Below, in pieces: positions 1 to 5,249 of a DNA stretch of 5,249 bases. Source of the stretch: an uncultured Treponema sp. (GTDB taxonomy: Bacteria > Spirochaetota > Spirochaetia > Treponematales > Treponemataceae); NCBI GenBank assembly GCA_905372345.1, contig CAJPPE010000144.1:1-5249 (forward strand), in the 5' to 3' direction. Under the pieces are notes generated by a model. The model was not told the DNA's origin, searched no databases, and saw only the letters and a list, made by a program, of their open reading frames with translations. The position numbers and the translations under genes were made by a program. How positions within the stretch are numbered: the first letter of the stretch is position 1; each line of letters starts with the position of its first letter.

Positions 1-23
1 ATATAATACTATATTATTTTTTA

Positions 24-49
24 TAAAAATTTAAGTCAATAAATTTTTA
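24..49. repeat. Perfect 10-bp AT-only inverted repeat upstream of galK
   Basis: TAAAAATTTA (24-33) and TAAATTTTTA (40-49) are exact reverse complements separated by the 6-base spacer AGTCAA. The repeat ends seven bases before the predicted -35 box of galK. It could be an operator, a weak hairpin at the end of an upstream transcript, or chance in very AT-rich DNA. An all-A/T stem would be a weak terminator, and no T-tract directly follows it. The symmetry is seen directly; any function is inference. Confidence 0.4.
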
Positions 50-55
50 AACCTA

Positions 56-84
56 TCGACAAAGCGTTTTTTTTAATATAGAAT
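56..84 (+). promoter_or_regulatory. Predicted sigma70-type promoter of galK
   Basis: A -35 box TCGACA (56-61, five of six consensus bases) and a -10 box TAGAAT (79-84, five of six) are separated by exactly 17 bp. Transcription would begin near 91-92, giving a leader of about 35 bases before the TTG start at 127. The spacer contains a run of eight T residues (67-74). The surrounding DNA is very AT-rich, so chance matches are possible, but spacing and position relative to the ribosome binding site fit well. Confidence 0.6.
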
Positions 85-113
85 TATTAATTATTTGGAA
101 AGGCTTTGGGCCT

Positions 114-123
114 GAGGAGGGAG
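114..123 (+). promoter_or_regulatory. Strong Shine-Dalgarno site that decides the galK start
   Basis: GAGGAGGGAG contains the full AGGAGG core (115-120), six bases before a TTG codon at 127. An in-frame TTG also exists at 106, but using it would place this ideal ribosome binding site inside the coding sequence, and 106 has no comparable site in front of it. The start at 127 is therefore preferred. Confidence 0.85.
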
Positions 124-126
124 ACT

Positions 127-1326
127 TTGAACTTAAAACAAGATACGGCTTTAGCGGCCTTAAAAGATGCCTTTATTTCCTTTTACGGTAATTCGGAAGA
201 AAAAATTATTTTTGCAGCCTCTCCTGCACGGATAAATATAATAGGCGAACACATAGATTATAACGGAGGCTTTGTGCTGCCTGCCGCCGTTAATTTATAT
301 CTGAGAATTGCTCTGCGAAAAAGAAAGGATAAAAAAATATTTTACCGCTCGATGAAGGCGGAAAAAGTTTTTGAATTTGAACTTGACGGAAATTTGAATT
401 TTGATAAAGAAAATGATTTTGCAAACTATTTAAACGGCATGTTTTTGTTTTTAAAGGAAAAAGGTTTAAAGGCTGATACGGGATTTGAGCTTTTAATTAC
501 AAGTGACATTCCGCAAGGGAGCGGCATTTCTTCTTCGGCGGCCTTGGAACTTTGTTTCGGTAAAATTATTTCTCATGCTTTCGGTTTTGAGCTTGACGGC
601 ATTGAGCTTGCAAAGACAGGCCGGCGGGTCGAAAATGAATTCTTAGGTCTTAAATCCGGAATTATGGATCAGTTTTCGATAGCAATGGGTAAAAAAAATC
701 AAGCCATTCTTTTAGACACCTCTTCCTTGGACTATGAGTACATTCCTCTCGAAACCGAGCCCTACCGAATTGTAATTATGAATTCCAATAAGCCCCGTAA
801 ATTGACGGAATCAAAATATAATGAAAGAAAGGAAGAATGTGAAAAAGCTCTTGCCTTTTTACAAAAAAAAAGGAATATAGATTTTTTGTGTGATCTAAGC
901 GTTTCCGATTTTGAAAAATTGAAAGATGACTTGACTTCCAATTTGGGAGAAAAAATTTTCCGCAGGGTAAGGCATTGCGTTACCGAGATGGATAGGGTAA
1001 GGCTGAGTGCCGAGGTCTTAAAAAATAAGGACTTAAAACTTTTAGGCGGGTACTTAAACCAATCCCATCTTTCGCTAAAAGACGATTATGAAGTTACCGG
1101 AAAAGAACTGGATGCTCTTTTCTTTGCAGCTATAAAAGAAAAGAGCTGTATCGGTGCCAGAATGACAGGTGCCGGTTTTTCGGGCTGTGCGATCGCCATT
1201 GTACACAAGGACGGCTTTGAAGAATTTGCCGAAAGAGTCGGGAAGTCCTACACGGAACAAACCGGCTTTACCGCTTCATTTTTTGCCTGCCAAGCCTCAG
1301 ACGGAGTGTCTGTTATTCCAGTTTAA
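127..1326 (+). CDS. galK: Galactokinase (GHMP kinase family)
   Basis: Cytoplasmic enzyme that phosphorylates alpha-D-galactose with ATP to galactose-1-phosphate, the entry step of the Leloir pathway. From TTG 127 the protein is 399 aa, normal for GalK. The galactokinase signature is at residues 33-52 (ARINIIGEHIDYNGGFVLPA), with R35, E41, H42 and D44 at the sugar-binding positions. The GHMP phosphate-binding loop PQGSGISSSAALE is at 129-141. The likely catalytic Asp is D181 in GIMDQF. A YNERKEECEKA segment typical of galactokinases starts near 231. The third GHMP motif GARMTGAGFSGC is at 343-354. All key residues look intact. The signature has I where many members have T (GEHIDYN versus GEHTDYN), a variant I believe common in bacterial relatives. 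No galT, galE or galM is adjacent. The gene has its own promoter and ends in TAA, overlapping the stop of the convergent ATP-grasp gene. A longer form starting at TTG 106 is possible but unlikely. Confidence 0.95.
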   Translation: MNLKQDTALAALKDAFISFYGNSEEKIIFAASPARINIIGEHIDYNGGFVLPAAVNLYLRIALRKRKDKKIFYRSMKAEKVFEFELDGNLNFDKENDFANYLNGMFLFLKEKGLKADTGFELLITSDIPQGSGISSSAALELCFGKIISHAFGFELDGIELAKTGRRVENEFLGLKSGIMDQFSIAMGKKNQAILLDTSSLDYEYIPLETEPYRIVIMNSNKPRKLTESKYNERKEECEKALAFLQKKRNIDFLCDLSVSDFEKLKDDLTSNLGEKIFRRVRHCVTEMDRVRLSAEVLKNKDLKLLGGYLNQSHLSLKDDYEVTGKELDALFFAAIKEKSCIGARMTGAGFSGCAIAIVHKDGFEEFAERVGKSYTEQTGFTASFFACQASDGVSVIPV

Positions 1327-2999
1327 TCATTTAATTCGGTATCAAGATAATAGATGAGTCCTTGGCGGCTGCCGCGTATAAAATACTTCCACCACAAAAC
1401 AAGAGACGGGTTTAACGGTTCTCCTATAGTTTGGAGGCTGAGCATCTTTTCTTTTAACTTCGGTTCAAGGAAGAAGGCTTGTTTTATTGCTTTCCGAATG
1501 GAAAGGCCGTGCACATCAAAGGCTCTATCTAAAAAATCCTTAAAGAACGAAGGATAAAGAATTTCATCTTCTTCCGTTAAAATGGAATTTTTTAATAGCT
1601 CATCGAAAGTCTTGTTTTTAATTTCTTTTGTGCTGTCGTCTTCAGGGAATTTAAAAAAGTTCGGAGGATAATTGCCTTGCACGGCTATCGAAGGATTTGT
1701 CTTTTCAAAAAAAAGATTCGTTTTGTTGTTTGCTCTTTCAAGCCGCAAAAATATTTTTTGTACGGCTTCCATGCTTGCCTTAACTGCCTCATCATAGCTT
1801 TCCGCAGAGCTTAGGACATTGCCGCATTTTTCTACATTGTTTTTAGGAAAGACGGTTTCATCTTTTTCAAAAAGTCGGGGCAAAACATCCTTTATGTTTT
1901 TTGTGTGCCTTGCTTCTTCAAGCCCGTATATTTTTTTTATGATGCCGGGCACCGAAATCCAAGCCCGTTCAGCACTAAATCGGGCGGCTCTTTCGGCACT
2001 AAAGTGAGCGGCCTCGCTATTAGGAAGTTCATCTACGGGTTCGCCTAAGGCTATTTTGACGGCGGCCTTAGTTACATCAAAGCCCGAAGAATAGGGAACC
2101 GTCCAGCCCGACATGTAGCCCCCTGAAAGGCGGGCGGCGATTTCTCCCACACAGGCAGTCCGTTTGCCGTTTTTTTTGGGATCGGCTTTTCGTAAAAAAA
2201 TGTCTCCCTTGGCTGCCCCGTTTGTAAGCCCTAAGGCCTTTATCCCGAGGAAAAAAACTCTTATAAGCTCATCACATTCTTCCTTGCTCTTAATCGAGGG
2301 AATCGTGTGTCCCATCTCGACAAAGTAGGGCGGAAAAAAAATGTGTCTGTCAGCGAGGGCGTTTAAAAAAATCTCTCCGTTTATAACTAGGGCTTCAAGC
2401 GAAAACTCTTCGCCCTCGATGAACTCTTCGGCTATAGCTTTTCCGCTCCGCGAAAAGTTTACCGCATCTTCTAGGGCCGGCCTTAATTCATCTTGGGAAT
2501 AGACCAAGCGGCAGCCCCGCGCTCCCATGTTGTCGGCAGGCTTTACCGTAAGAGGAAAGGGAATGGCTTTTTGTTTTAAAATTTGAAGAGCCTTATCTAT
2601 TTCGTTTTTAAAAATATGGGTAAACTTAGGAGAAGGAACGCCGTGCTTTTCAAAGCATTCTCTCATTAAAACCTTATCGCTTGCACGGCGGGCGGCTTCC
2701 AAGCTGTGCCCGGGAAGAGAACAGCTTTCTGCAACGGCTGCAACCGATACGGAAAAGTCCGTAGCTGCGGTAAAGACTCCGTGTAGGCCCTTTTCTTTTA
2801 AGCTTTTTGCAAGGTCTATAAGGGCGGGAATATCCTTTAAATCTATCGGAAAAAACTTGTCGGCTTCTTTTGCACAAACCGCATTCGGGTTTCCGTCTAC
2901 GGCAATGACCTCACAGCCCAGCTCTTTTGCAGCCCTTATTGCAGGCCCCTGCATGAGTCCCGCTCCTAAAATTAAAATACGCTTTTTATTTTCTTTCAT
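1323..2999 (-). CDS. ATP-grasp domain protein, substrate unknown, with C-terminal extension
   Basis: 558 aa, predicted cytoplasmic. Residues 7-40 form a PurK/carbamoyl-phosphate-synthase-like pre-ATP-grasp Rossmann segment (ILILGAGLMQGPAI, then VIAVDGNPNA). ATP-grasp features follow: the SDKVLMRECFEKHGVPSPKF helix (107-126), the lysine strand LTVKPADNMGARG (150-162), EEFIEGEEFSLE (191-202), and the likely Mg-ATP segment VGEIAARLSGGYMSG (284-298), with E286 and R290 as candidate ligands. Such enzymes join a carboxylate, activated as acyl-phosphate, to an amine or similar nucleophile; nothing here fixes the substrate. The EIAARLSGG motif resembles amino-acid-ligase-like ATP-grasp proteins more than classical purine enzymes. 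Residues 325-350 carry an 8-residue tandem repeat. Residues from about 425 to 558 match no domain I recognise; they are charged, then end in an aromatic segment (LVLWWKYFIRG, 534-544). The ATG at 2999 has only a weak ribosome binding site (GGAA, too close), and a stop lies in frame just upstream. It lies 31 bp behind the Nif3-like gene, probably co-transcribed. Its stop overlaps that of galK. Confidence 0.85.
   Translation of the reverse strand: MKENKKRILILGAGLMQGPAIRAAKELGCEVIAVDGNPNAVCAKEADKFFPIDLKDIPALIDLAKSLKEKGLHGVFTAATDFSVSVAAVAESCSLPGHSLEAARRASDKVLMRECFEKHGVPSPKFTHIFKNEIDKALQILKQKAIPFPLTVKPADNMGARGCRLVYSQDELRPALEDAVNFSRSGKAIAEEFIEGEEFSLEALVINGEIFLNALADRHIFFPPYFVEMGHTIPSIKSKEECDELIRVFFLGIKALGLTNGAAKGDIFLRKADPKKNGKRTACVGEIAARLSGGYMSGWTVPYSSGFDVTKAAVKIALGEPVDELPNSEAAHFSAERAARFSAERAWISVPGIIKKIYGLEEARHTKNIKDVLPRLFEKDETVFPKNNVEKCGNVLSSAESYDEAVKASMEAVQKIFLRLERANNKTNLFFEKTNPSIAVQGNYPPNFFKFPEDDSTKEIKNKTFDELLKNSILTEEDEILYPSFFKDFLDRAFDVHGLSIRKAIKQAFFLEPKLKEKMLSLQTIGEPLNPSLVLWWKYFIRGSRQGLIYYLDTELND
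1963..2010 (-). repeat. 24-bp imperfect tandem duplication inside the ATP-grasp gene
   Basis: Two adjacent 24-base units (1963-1986 and 1987-2010) match at 18 of 24 positions and encode the consecutive octapeptides AHFSAERA and ARFSAERA (residues 331-346). The unit is a multiple of three, so the frame is kept. It sits in a linker-like stretch after the ATP-grasp core. The divergence of the copies suggests an old duplication rather than recent slippage. Confidence 0.75.
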
Positions 3000-3030
3000 A
3001 TTCCGGTTAAACTCATCTTAATCTAAAAAT

Positions 3031-3810
3031 TTAAAAGCCTGTCGGAATATCTATAAAGCAGGTTTCAAGGTTTGTATCAAGTTCAAGCTTTTTTGCAACC
3101 AACTGAACGCCTACAGTTTCCGTTTGATAATGGCCTCCGGCAATTACATTTATCCTGTTTTCGAGGGCATTGTGATAGGTAATGTGTTCAATCTCTCCCG
3201 TTATGTATAGGTCAAGTCCTAAGGCTATTGCATCATCTATTTCCGAAGCGGCCCCGCCCGAAATAATTCCGATTGTTTTAATTTTTTTAGGCCCGAAAGG
3301 AAGGATGTTTGCAGGTTTTTCTCCTTGGGGAAAAAGTTTATTTATAATTTCATCTATTTCCAGGCCTTCTTCGGAACCTTCTTTTAAAGGAAGACTGCCG
3401 TAAAAGCCTATGTTCAGCCCCCTGTACATGCCGAACTCTTTTAAGTTTTCAAGCTCAAGGCGGCGGGCAAGACCTATGTTGTTCCCGTAAAGGGGATGGG
3501 CATCGAGGGGAAGGTGAACGGCATAGAGCACTATGTCATTATCCAAAAGAGCCTTTATTCTATGGTAATGATTTCCCATAATCCGTAAGGAGCGGTTCCA
3601 AAAAAGGCCGTGGTGCACAAAAAGCATGTCGGCCTTCCGCTCGGCTGCTTCTTTTATGGATTGAAGACAGGCATCCACCGCGAAGGCAACCTTTTTTATT
3701 TCTTTTCCGCTGTTTTGTACCTGAACGCCGTTTTGCGATAAATCTTGAGCCGCAAAGGCATCTATGTTTAACAGCTCTGTAAAATAAAGATCCAGCTCTT
3801 TTAGTTTCAT
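3031..3810 (-). CDS. Nif3/YbgI-family dinuclear metal-binding protein
   Basis: 259 aa, close to the usual length of the compact bacterial form (E. coli YbgI type) without the inserted PII-like domain of longer homologues. Family features: QDLSQNGVQV near the N-terminus (22-31), the metal-binding pair H66-H67 in FVHHGLFW, D103 in HLPLDAHPLYGNN (99-111), the SGGAASEIDDA turn (184-194), ITGEIEHITYH (203-213), and the C-terminal H227-x3-E231 in GGHYQTET. These match the two-metal site of YbgI. The family is often labelled GTP cyclohydrolase I type 2, but that activity is not general and the true role is unsettled; known structures are toroidal hexamers. No signal peptide or membrane segment is seen, so a cytoplasmic location is likely. 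The ATG at 3810 is preceded by a G-rich ribosome binding site and a good promoter. It is the first gene of a probable two-gene unit with the ATP-grasp gene. Confidence 0.92.
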   Translation of the reverse strand: MKLKELDLYFTELLNIDAFAAQDLSQNGVQVQNSGKEIKKVAFAVDACLQSIKEAAERKADMLFVHHGLFWNRSLRIMGNHYHRIKALLDNDIVLYAVHLPLDAHPLYGNNIGLARRLELENLKEFGMYRGLNIGFYGSLPLKEGSEEGLEIDEIINKLFPQGEKPANILPFGPKKIKTIGIISGGAASEIDDAIALGLDLYITGEIEHITYHNALENRINVIAGGHYQTETVGVQLVAKKLELDTNLETCFIDIPTGF

Positions 3811-3815
3811 TATAA

Positions 3816-3822
3816 TCCCCCC
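3816..3822 (-). promoter_or_regulatory. G-rich Shine-Dalgarno site of the Nif3-like gene
   Basis: On the - strand, GGGGGGA ends five bases before the ATG at 3810. It is G-rich compared with a canonical AGGAGG but can pair partly (through G:U) with the anti-Shine-Dalgarno sequence. It supports the ATG at 3810 as the start. Confidence 0.6.
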
Positions 3823-3841
3823 GCAAAAAACTTTTTTTAAG

Positions 3842-3870
3842 ATTATACTTTAGATTCTTTTTGAATTCAA
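3842..3870 (-). promoter_or_regulatory. Predicted sigma70-type promoter of the Nif3-like/ATP-grasp unit
   Basis: Reading the - strand, a -35 box TTGAAT (3870-3865, four of six consensus bases) is followed after exactly 17 bp by a perfect -10 box TATAAT (3847-3842). Transcription should begin near 3835, giving a leader of about 25 bases. The -35 box forms half of a perfect 10-bp palindrome, TTGAATTCAA (3861-3870), which could be a regulator site or coincidence. No promoter is evident in the 31-bp gap before the ATP-grasp gene. Confidence 0.65.
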
Positions 3871-3876
3871 GGCGGG

Positions 3877-3915
3877 TAGAGGATTGATATGGGATTTGAA
3901 GATAGAAGATTGATA
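3877..3915. repeat. Pair of 13-bp direct repeats between the terminator and the Nif3-gene promoter
   Basis: TAGAGGATTGATA (3877-3889) and TAGAAGATTGATA (3903-3915) differ at one base and start 26 bp apart. They lie just upstream of the -35 box of the Nif3-like gene, where an activator could bind, and they abut the terminator of the transporter gene. Function is unknown; they may be remnants of simple purine-rich repeat DNA. Confidence 0.5.
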
Positions 3916-3945
3916 AAAAATGCCCCCGTCGATTAGGACGAGGGC
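3915..3945 (-). terminator. Intrinsic terminator of the antiporter-family gene
   Basis: The - strand reads GCCCTCGTC (3945-3937), a six-base loop, GACGGGGGC (3930-3922), one A, then six T residues (3920-3915). The 9-bp stem is complete if one U:G pair is allowed. On the + strand the same position is a C:A mismatch, so the hairpin is best formed in the - strand transcript. It begins 13 bases past the transporter stop codon. A run of five T residues on the other side (3946-3950) could allow weak activity in the + direction, but no + strand gene needs it. Confidence 0.88.
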
Positions 3946-3958
3946 TTTTTGTTCGATT

Positions 3959-5249
3959 TTAGAGGAACATTGCAGCTATGGTTCCGAAGATGATTAACGG
4001 AATATTAAAGTGCAAGAATGTCGGAACACAGGTGTCCCAGATGTGGTCATGCTGGCCGTCTACGTTAAGACCTGCTGTCGGTCCTAAGGTTGAGTCTGAT
4101 GCAGGGGAACCTGCATCTCCCAAGGCTCCGGCCGTACCGAGTAAGCATACGATGGCAGCAGGGCTGAAACCTAACTTGATTCCGAGCGGAACATAGATTG
4201 TTGCGATAATCGGAATTGTGCCGAAAGATGTTCCGATACCCATTGTGATACCGAGACCGATTAAAAGCATTATAATAGCACCGAGGAGTTTGCTTCCTCC
4301 TATGAGGTTAGCACTTGAAACTACAAGAGCATCAACACCCTTTGTAGCTTTGATAACTTCTGCAAAACCGGCGGCAACGAGCATAACAAAGGCGATAAAG
4401 CCCATAAGTTTGATACCCTCTGCCATTGTGCTGTCAACTTCATTAACTTTGATAACGCGGGTAAGCATTAAAATTAAAATACCTGCAAGACCTCCGAGGG
4501 GCATTGAACCTGTAAAAATTTGAATTACAAAGGCTGCAAGAATGGCCAAGAGTGTAAACCATTCTTTTGAAGTGAATTTTACGTCTTGTTCAAGATTCAT
4601 TTCAGGATTTAAATCTTTATATTCCCGTTTTTTTCTGTATGAGAAGAATACTGCAATTAACAATCCTAAGAGCATTCCGAGACCCGGAATCCACATAGCT
4701 TTCCATACATCTGTTGTCTCAAAGGGTACTCCGTTTTGTGTCATTGAATTTGCAATAATTCCATGGAAAATAAGACCGAACCCTACGGGGAACGTAACAT
4801 AGGGCCACTTAACAGAGAAGGTAAGACCGCAGGCCATAGCCCTTCTATCAAGTTTCATGGAGTTCATAACAACCAAAAGCGGCGGAATCAAAATCGGAAT
4901 GTATGAAATATGAATGGGGATAAGGTTTTGTGAAAAACATCCTACAAAGGCAATTATCAAAACAAGTAAAATACCTTTTGCTTTAAGGCTTTTTGAAAGT
5001 TTTGCAGCAAGCAAGGTTACAATATTTGTATGACTTACAGCTGCTGCTAATGTACCCAAAAGGATATAAGATAATGCCGTTTCTGCATTACCTCCCATTC
5101 CGGAAATAAGAGTACTTATGGTCGTAGATAGACCTAAGCCTCCAACTAAACCGCCGATAACGCCGGAAACCATAATCGCAATCAAAATATTGATTTTGAG
5201 AAGACATAGTACCGTCATTACAACAACGGCTACTATTACAGGATTAATC
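3959..5249 (-). CDS. YuiF-type Na+/H+ antiporter-family transporter, 5' end cut by window
   Basis: Polytopic inner-membrane protein of the Na+/H+ antiporter superfamily (N-terminal Na_H_antiport-type region followed by the main transporter domain). The frame is open to the window edge. Upstream of the Met at 5218 it reads INPVIVAVVV, which matches how this family begins, and the partial codon at 5249 supplies G as its third base, compatible with an ATG just outside. Total length would then be about 430 aa, normal for the family. Counting from the Met at 5218, there are about ten hydrophobic segments, among them 10-30, 49-70, 83-97, 105-118, 178-193, 221-236, 240-254, 271-287, 309-327 and 331-345, then more near 352-367 and 402-418. 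The strongest diagnostic is GDAGSPASDSTLGP (367-380) followed by DGQHDHIWDTCVPTF (387-401). A charged loop (194-219, RKKREYKDLNPEMNLEQ) is probably cytoplasmic. Substrate is uncertain: members are annotated as sodium/proton antiporters, while YuiF-like proteins have been predicted by comparative genomics to carry amino acids such as histidine. It ends in TAA followed by a strong terminator, so it is a unit separate from the Nif3-like gene. Confidence 0.9.
   Translation of the reverse strand, partial: INPVIVAVVVMTVLCLLKINILIAIMVSGVIGGLVGGLGLSTTISTLISGMGGNAETALSYILLGTLAAAVSHTNIVTLLAAKLSKSLKAKGILLVLIIAFVGCFSQNLIPIHISYIPILIPPLLVVMNSMKLDRRAMACGLTFSVKWPYVTFPVGFGLIFHGIIANSMTQNGVPFETTDVWKAMWIPGLGMLLGLLIAVFFSYRKKREYKDLNPEMNLEQDVKFTSKEWFTLLAILAAFVIQIFTGSMPLGGLAGILILMLTRVIKVNEVDSTMAEGIKLMGFIAFVMLVAAGFAEVIKATKGVDALVVSSANLIGGSKLLGAIIMLLIGLGITMGIGTSFGTIPIIATIYVPLGIKLGFSPAAIVCLLGTAGALGDAGSPASDSTLGPTAGLNVDGQHDHIWDTCVPTFLHFNIPLIIFGTIAAMFL

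Noticed and set aside
82..95. Direct repeat AATTATT AATTATT near the galK transcription start
   Set aside because: It is only seven bases of A and T in very AT-rich DNA, so chance is the simplest explanation.
863..871. Run of nine A residues within galK, possibly a slippage or phase-variation site
   Set aside because: It encodes ordinary lysine codons in an AT-rich gene, and similar runs of eight occur elsewhere in the window (691-698, 1931-1938, 2170-2177, 2334-2341). The reading frame is intact and nothing suggests programmed slippage.
1075..1260. Small antisense frame inside the 3' part of galK
   Set aside because: It has no supporting signals and lies across the GHMP motif region of a clear galactokinase.
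3560..3826. 88-codon - strand frame overlapping the start of the Nif3-like gene
   Set aside because: It is an alternative frame of the same strand, and the Nif3 frame has all the expected metal-binding motifs. The basic composition here is a frame-shift artefact.
3889..3936. 15-codon + strand frame (ATG 3889 to TAG) with AGAGGA five bases before it
   Set aside because: The frame ends in the terminator hairpin and overlaps the repeats. The ribosome-site match is explained by the purine-rich repeat, and no promoter is apparent.
4218..4523. 101-codon open frame on the + strand inside the transporter gene
   Set aside because: It lies antisense to a confidently identified membrane-protein gene, resembles no known protein, and has no ribosome binding site or promoter that I can see.
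1..5249. RNA genes, CRISPR arrays, insertion sequences, riboswitches or defence systems
   Set aside because: I saw no tRNA-like or rRNA sequence, no regularly spaced repeats, no transposase or terminal repeats, and no structured leader. The only intergenic stretches are 1-126, 3000-3030 and 3811-3958, all short.

Overview
The window is AT-rich chromosomal DNA. It has typical bacterial Shine-Dalgarno sites and sigma70-like promoters, and a TTG-started gene. Codon bias (many AAA, TTT, TTA codons), moderate-to-low GC and the gene content are compatible with a host-associated anaerobe. My impression is an oral Treponema (T. denticola-like), but that is recollection of style, not proof, and no marker gene settles it. 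There are four protein genes, no RNA genes, no CRISPR array and no recognisable insertion sequence.

Layout. Positions 1-126 hold an AT-only inverted repeat, a sigma70-like promoter and a strong Shine-Dalgarno site leading into galK (galactokinase, + strand, start best placed at TTG 127). All other genes are on the - strand. galK converges with an ATP-grasp ligase-like gene (558 aa), and the two stop codons share the tetranucleotide TTAA (1323-1326), with no terminator visible between or beyond them. The ATP-grasp gene lies 31 bp downstream of a Nif3/YbgI-family gene (259 aa). The pair looks like one transcription unit driven by a promoter at 3842-3870. Further right is an intergenic gap with an imperfect direct repeat, a palindrome and a clear intrinsic terminator. 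The terminator closes the last gene, a YuiF-type Na+/H+ antiporter-family membrane transporter whose start is cut by the window edge by about two bases.

How they fit together. GalK makes galactose-1-phosphate, but no other Leloir gene is present here. The Nif3-like and ATP-grasp proteins are both of uncertain substrate, and their pairing is the least explained part of the window. The transporter is a separate unit, isolated by its own terminator. The window looks like ordinary chromosomal housekeeping DNA. The items most worth a second look are the stop-codon overlap, the unassigned C-terminal region of the ATP-grasp protein and its pairing with Nif3, the T8 tract inside the galK promoter spacer, and the paired 13-bp repeats before the Nif3 promoter.
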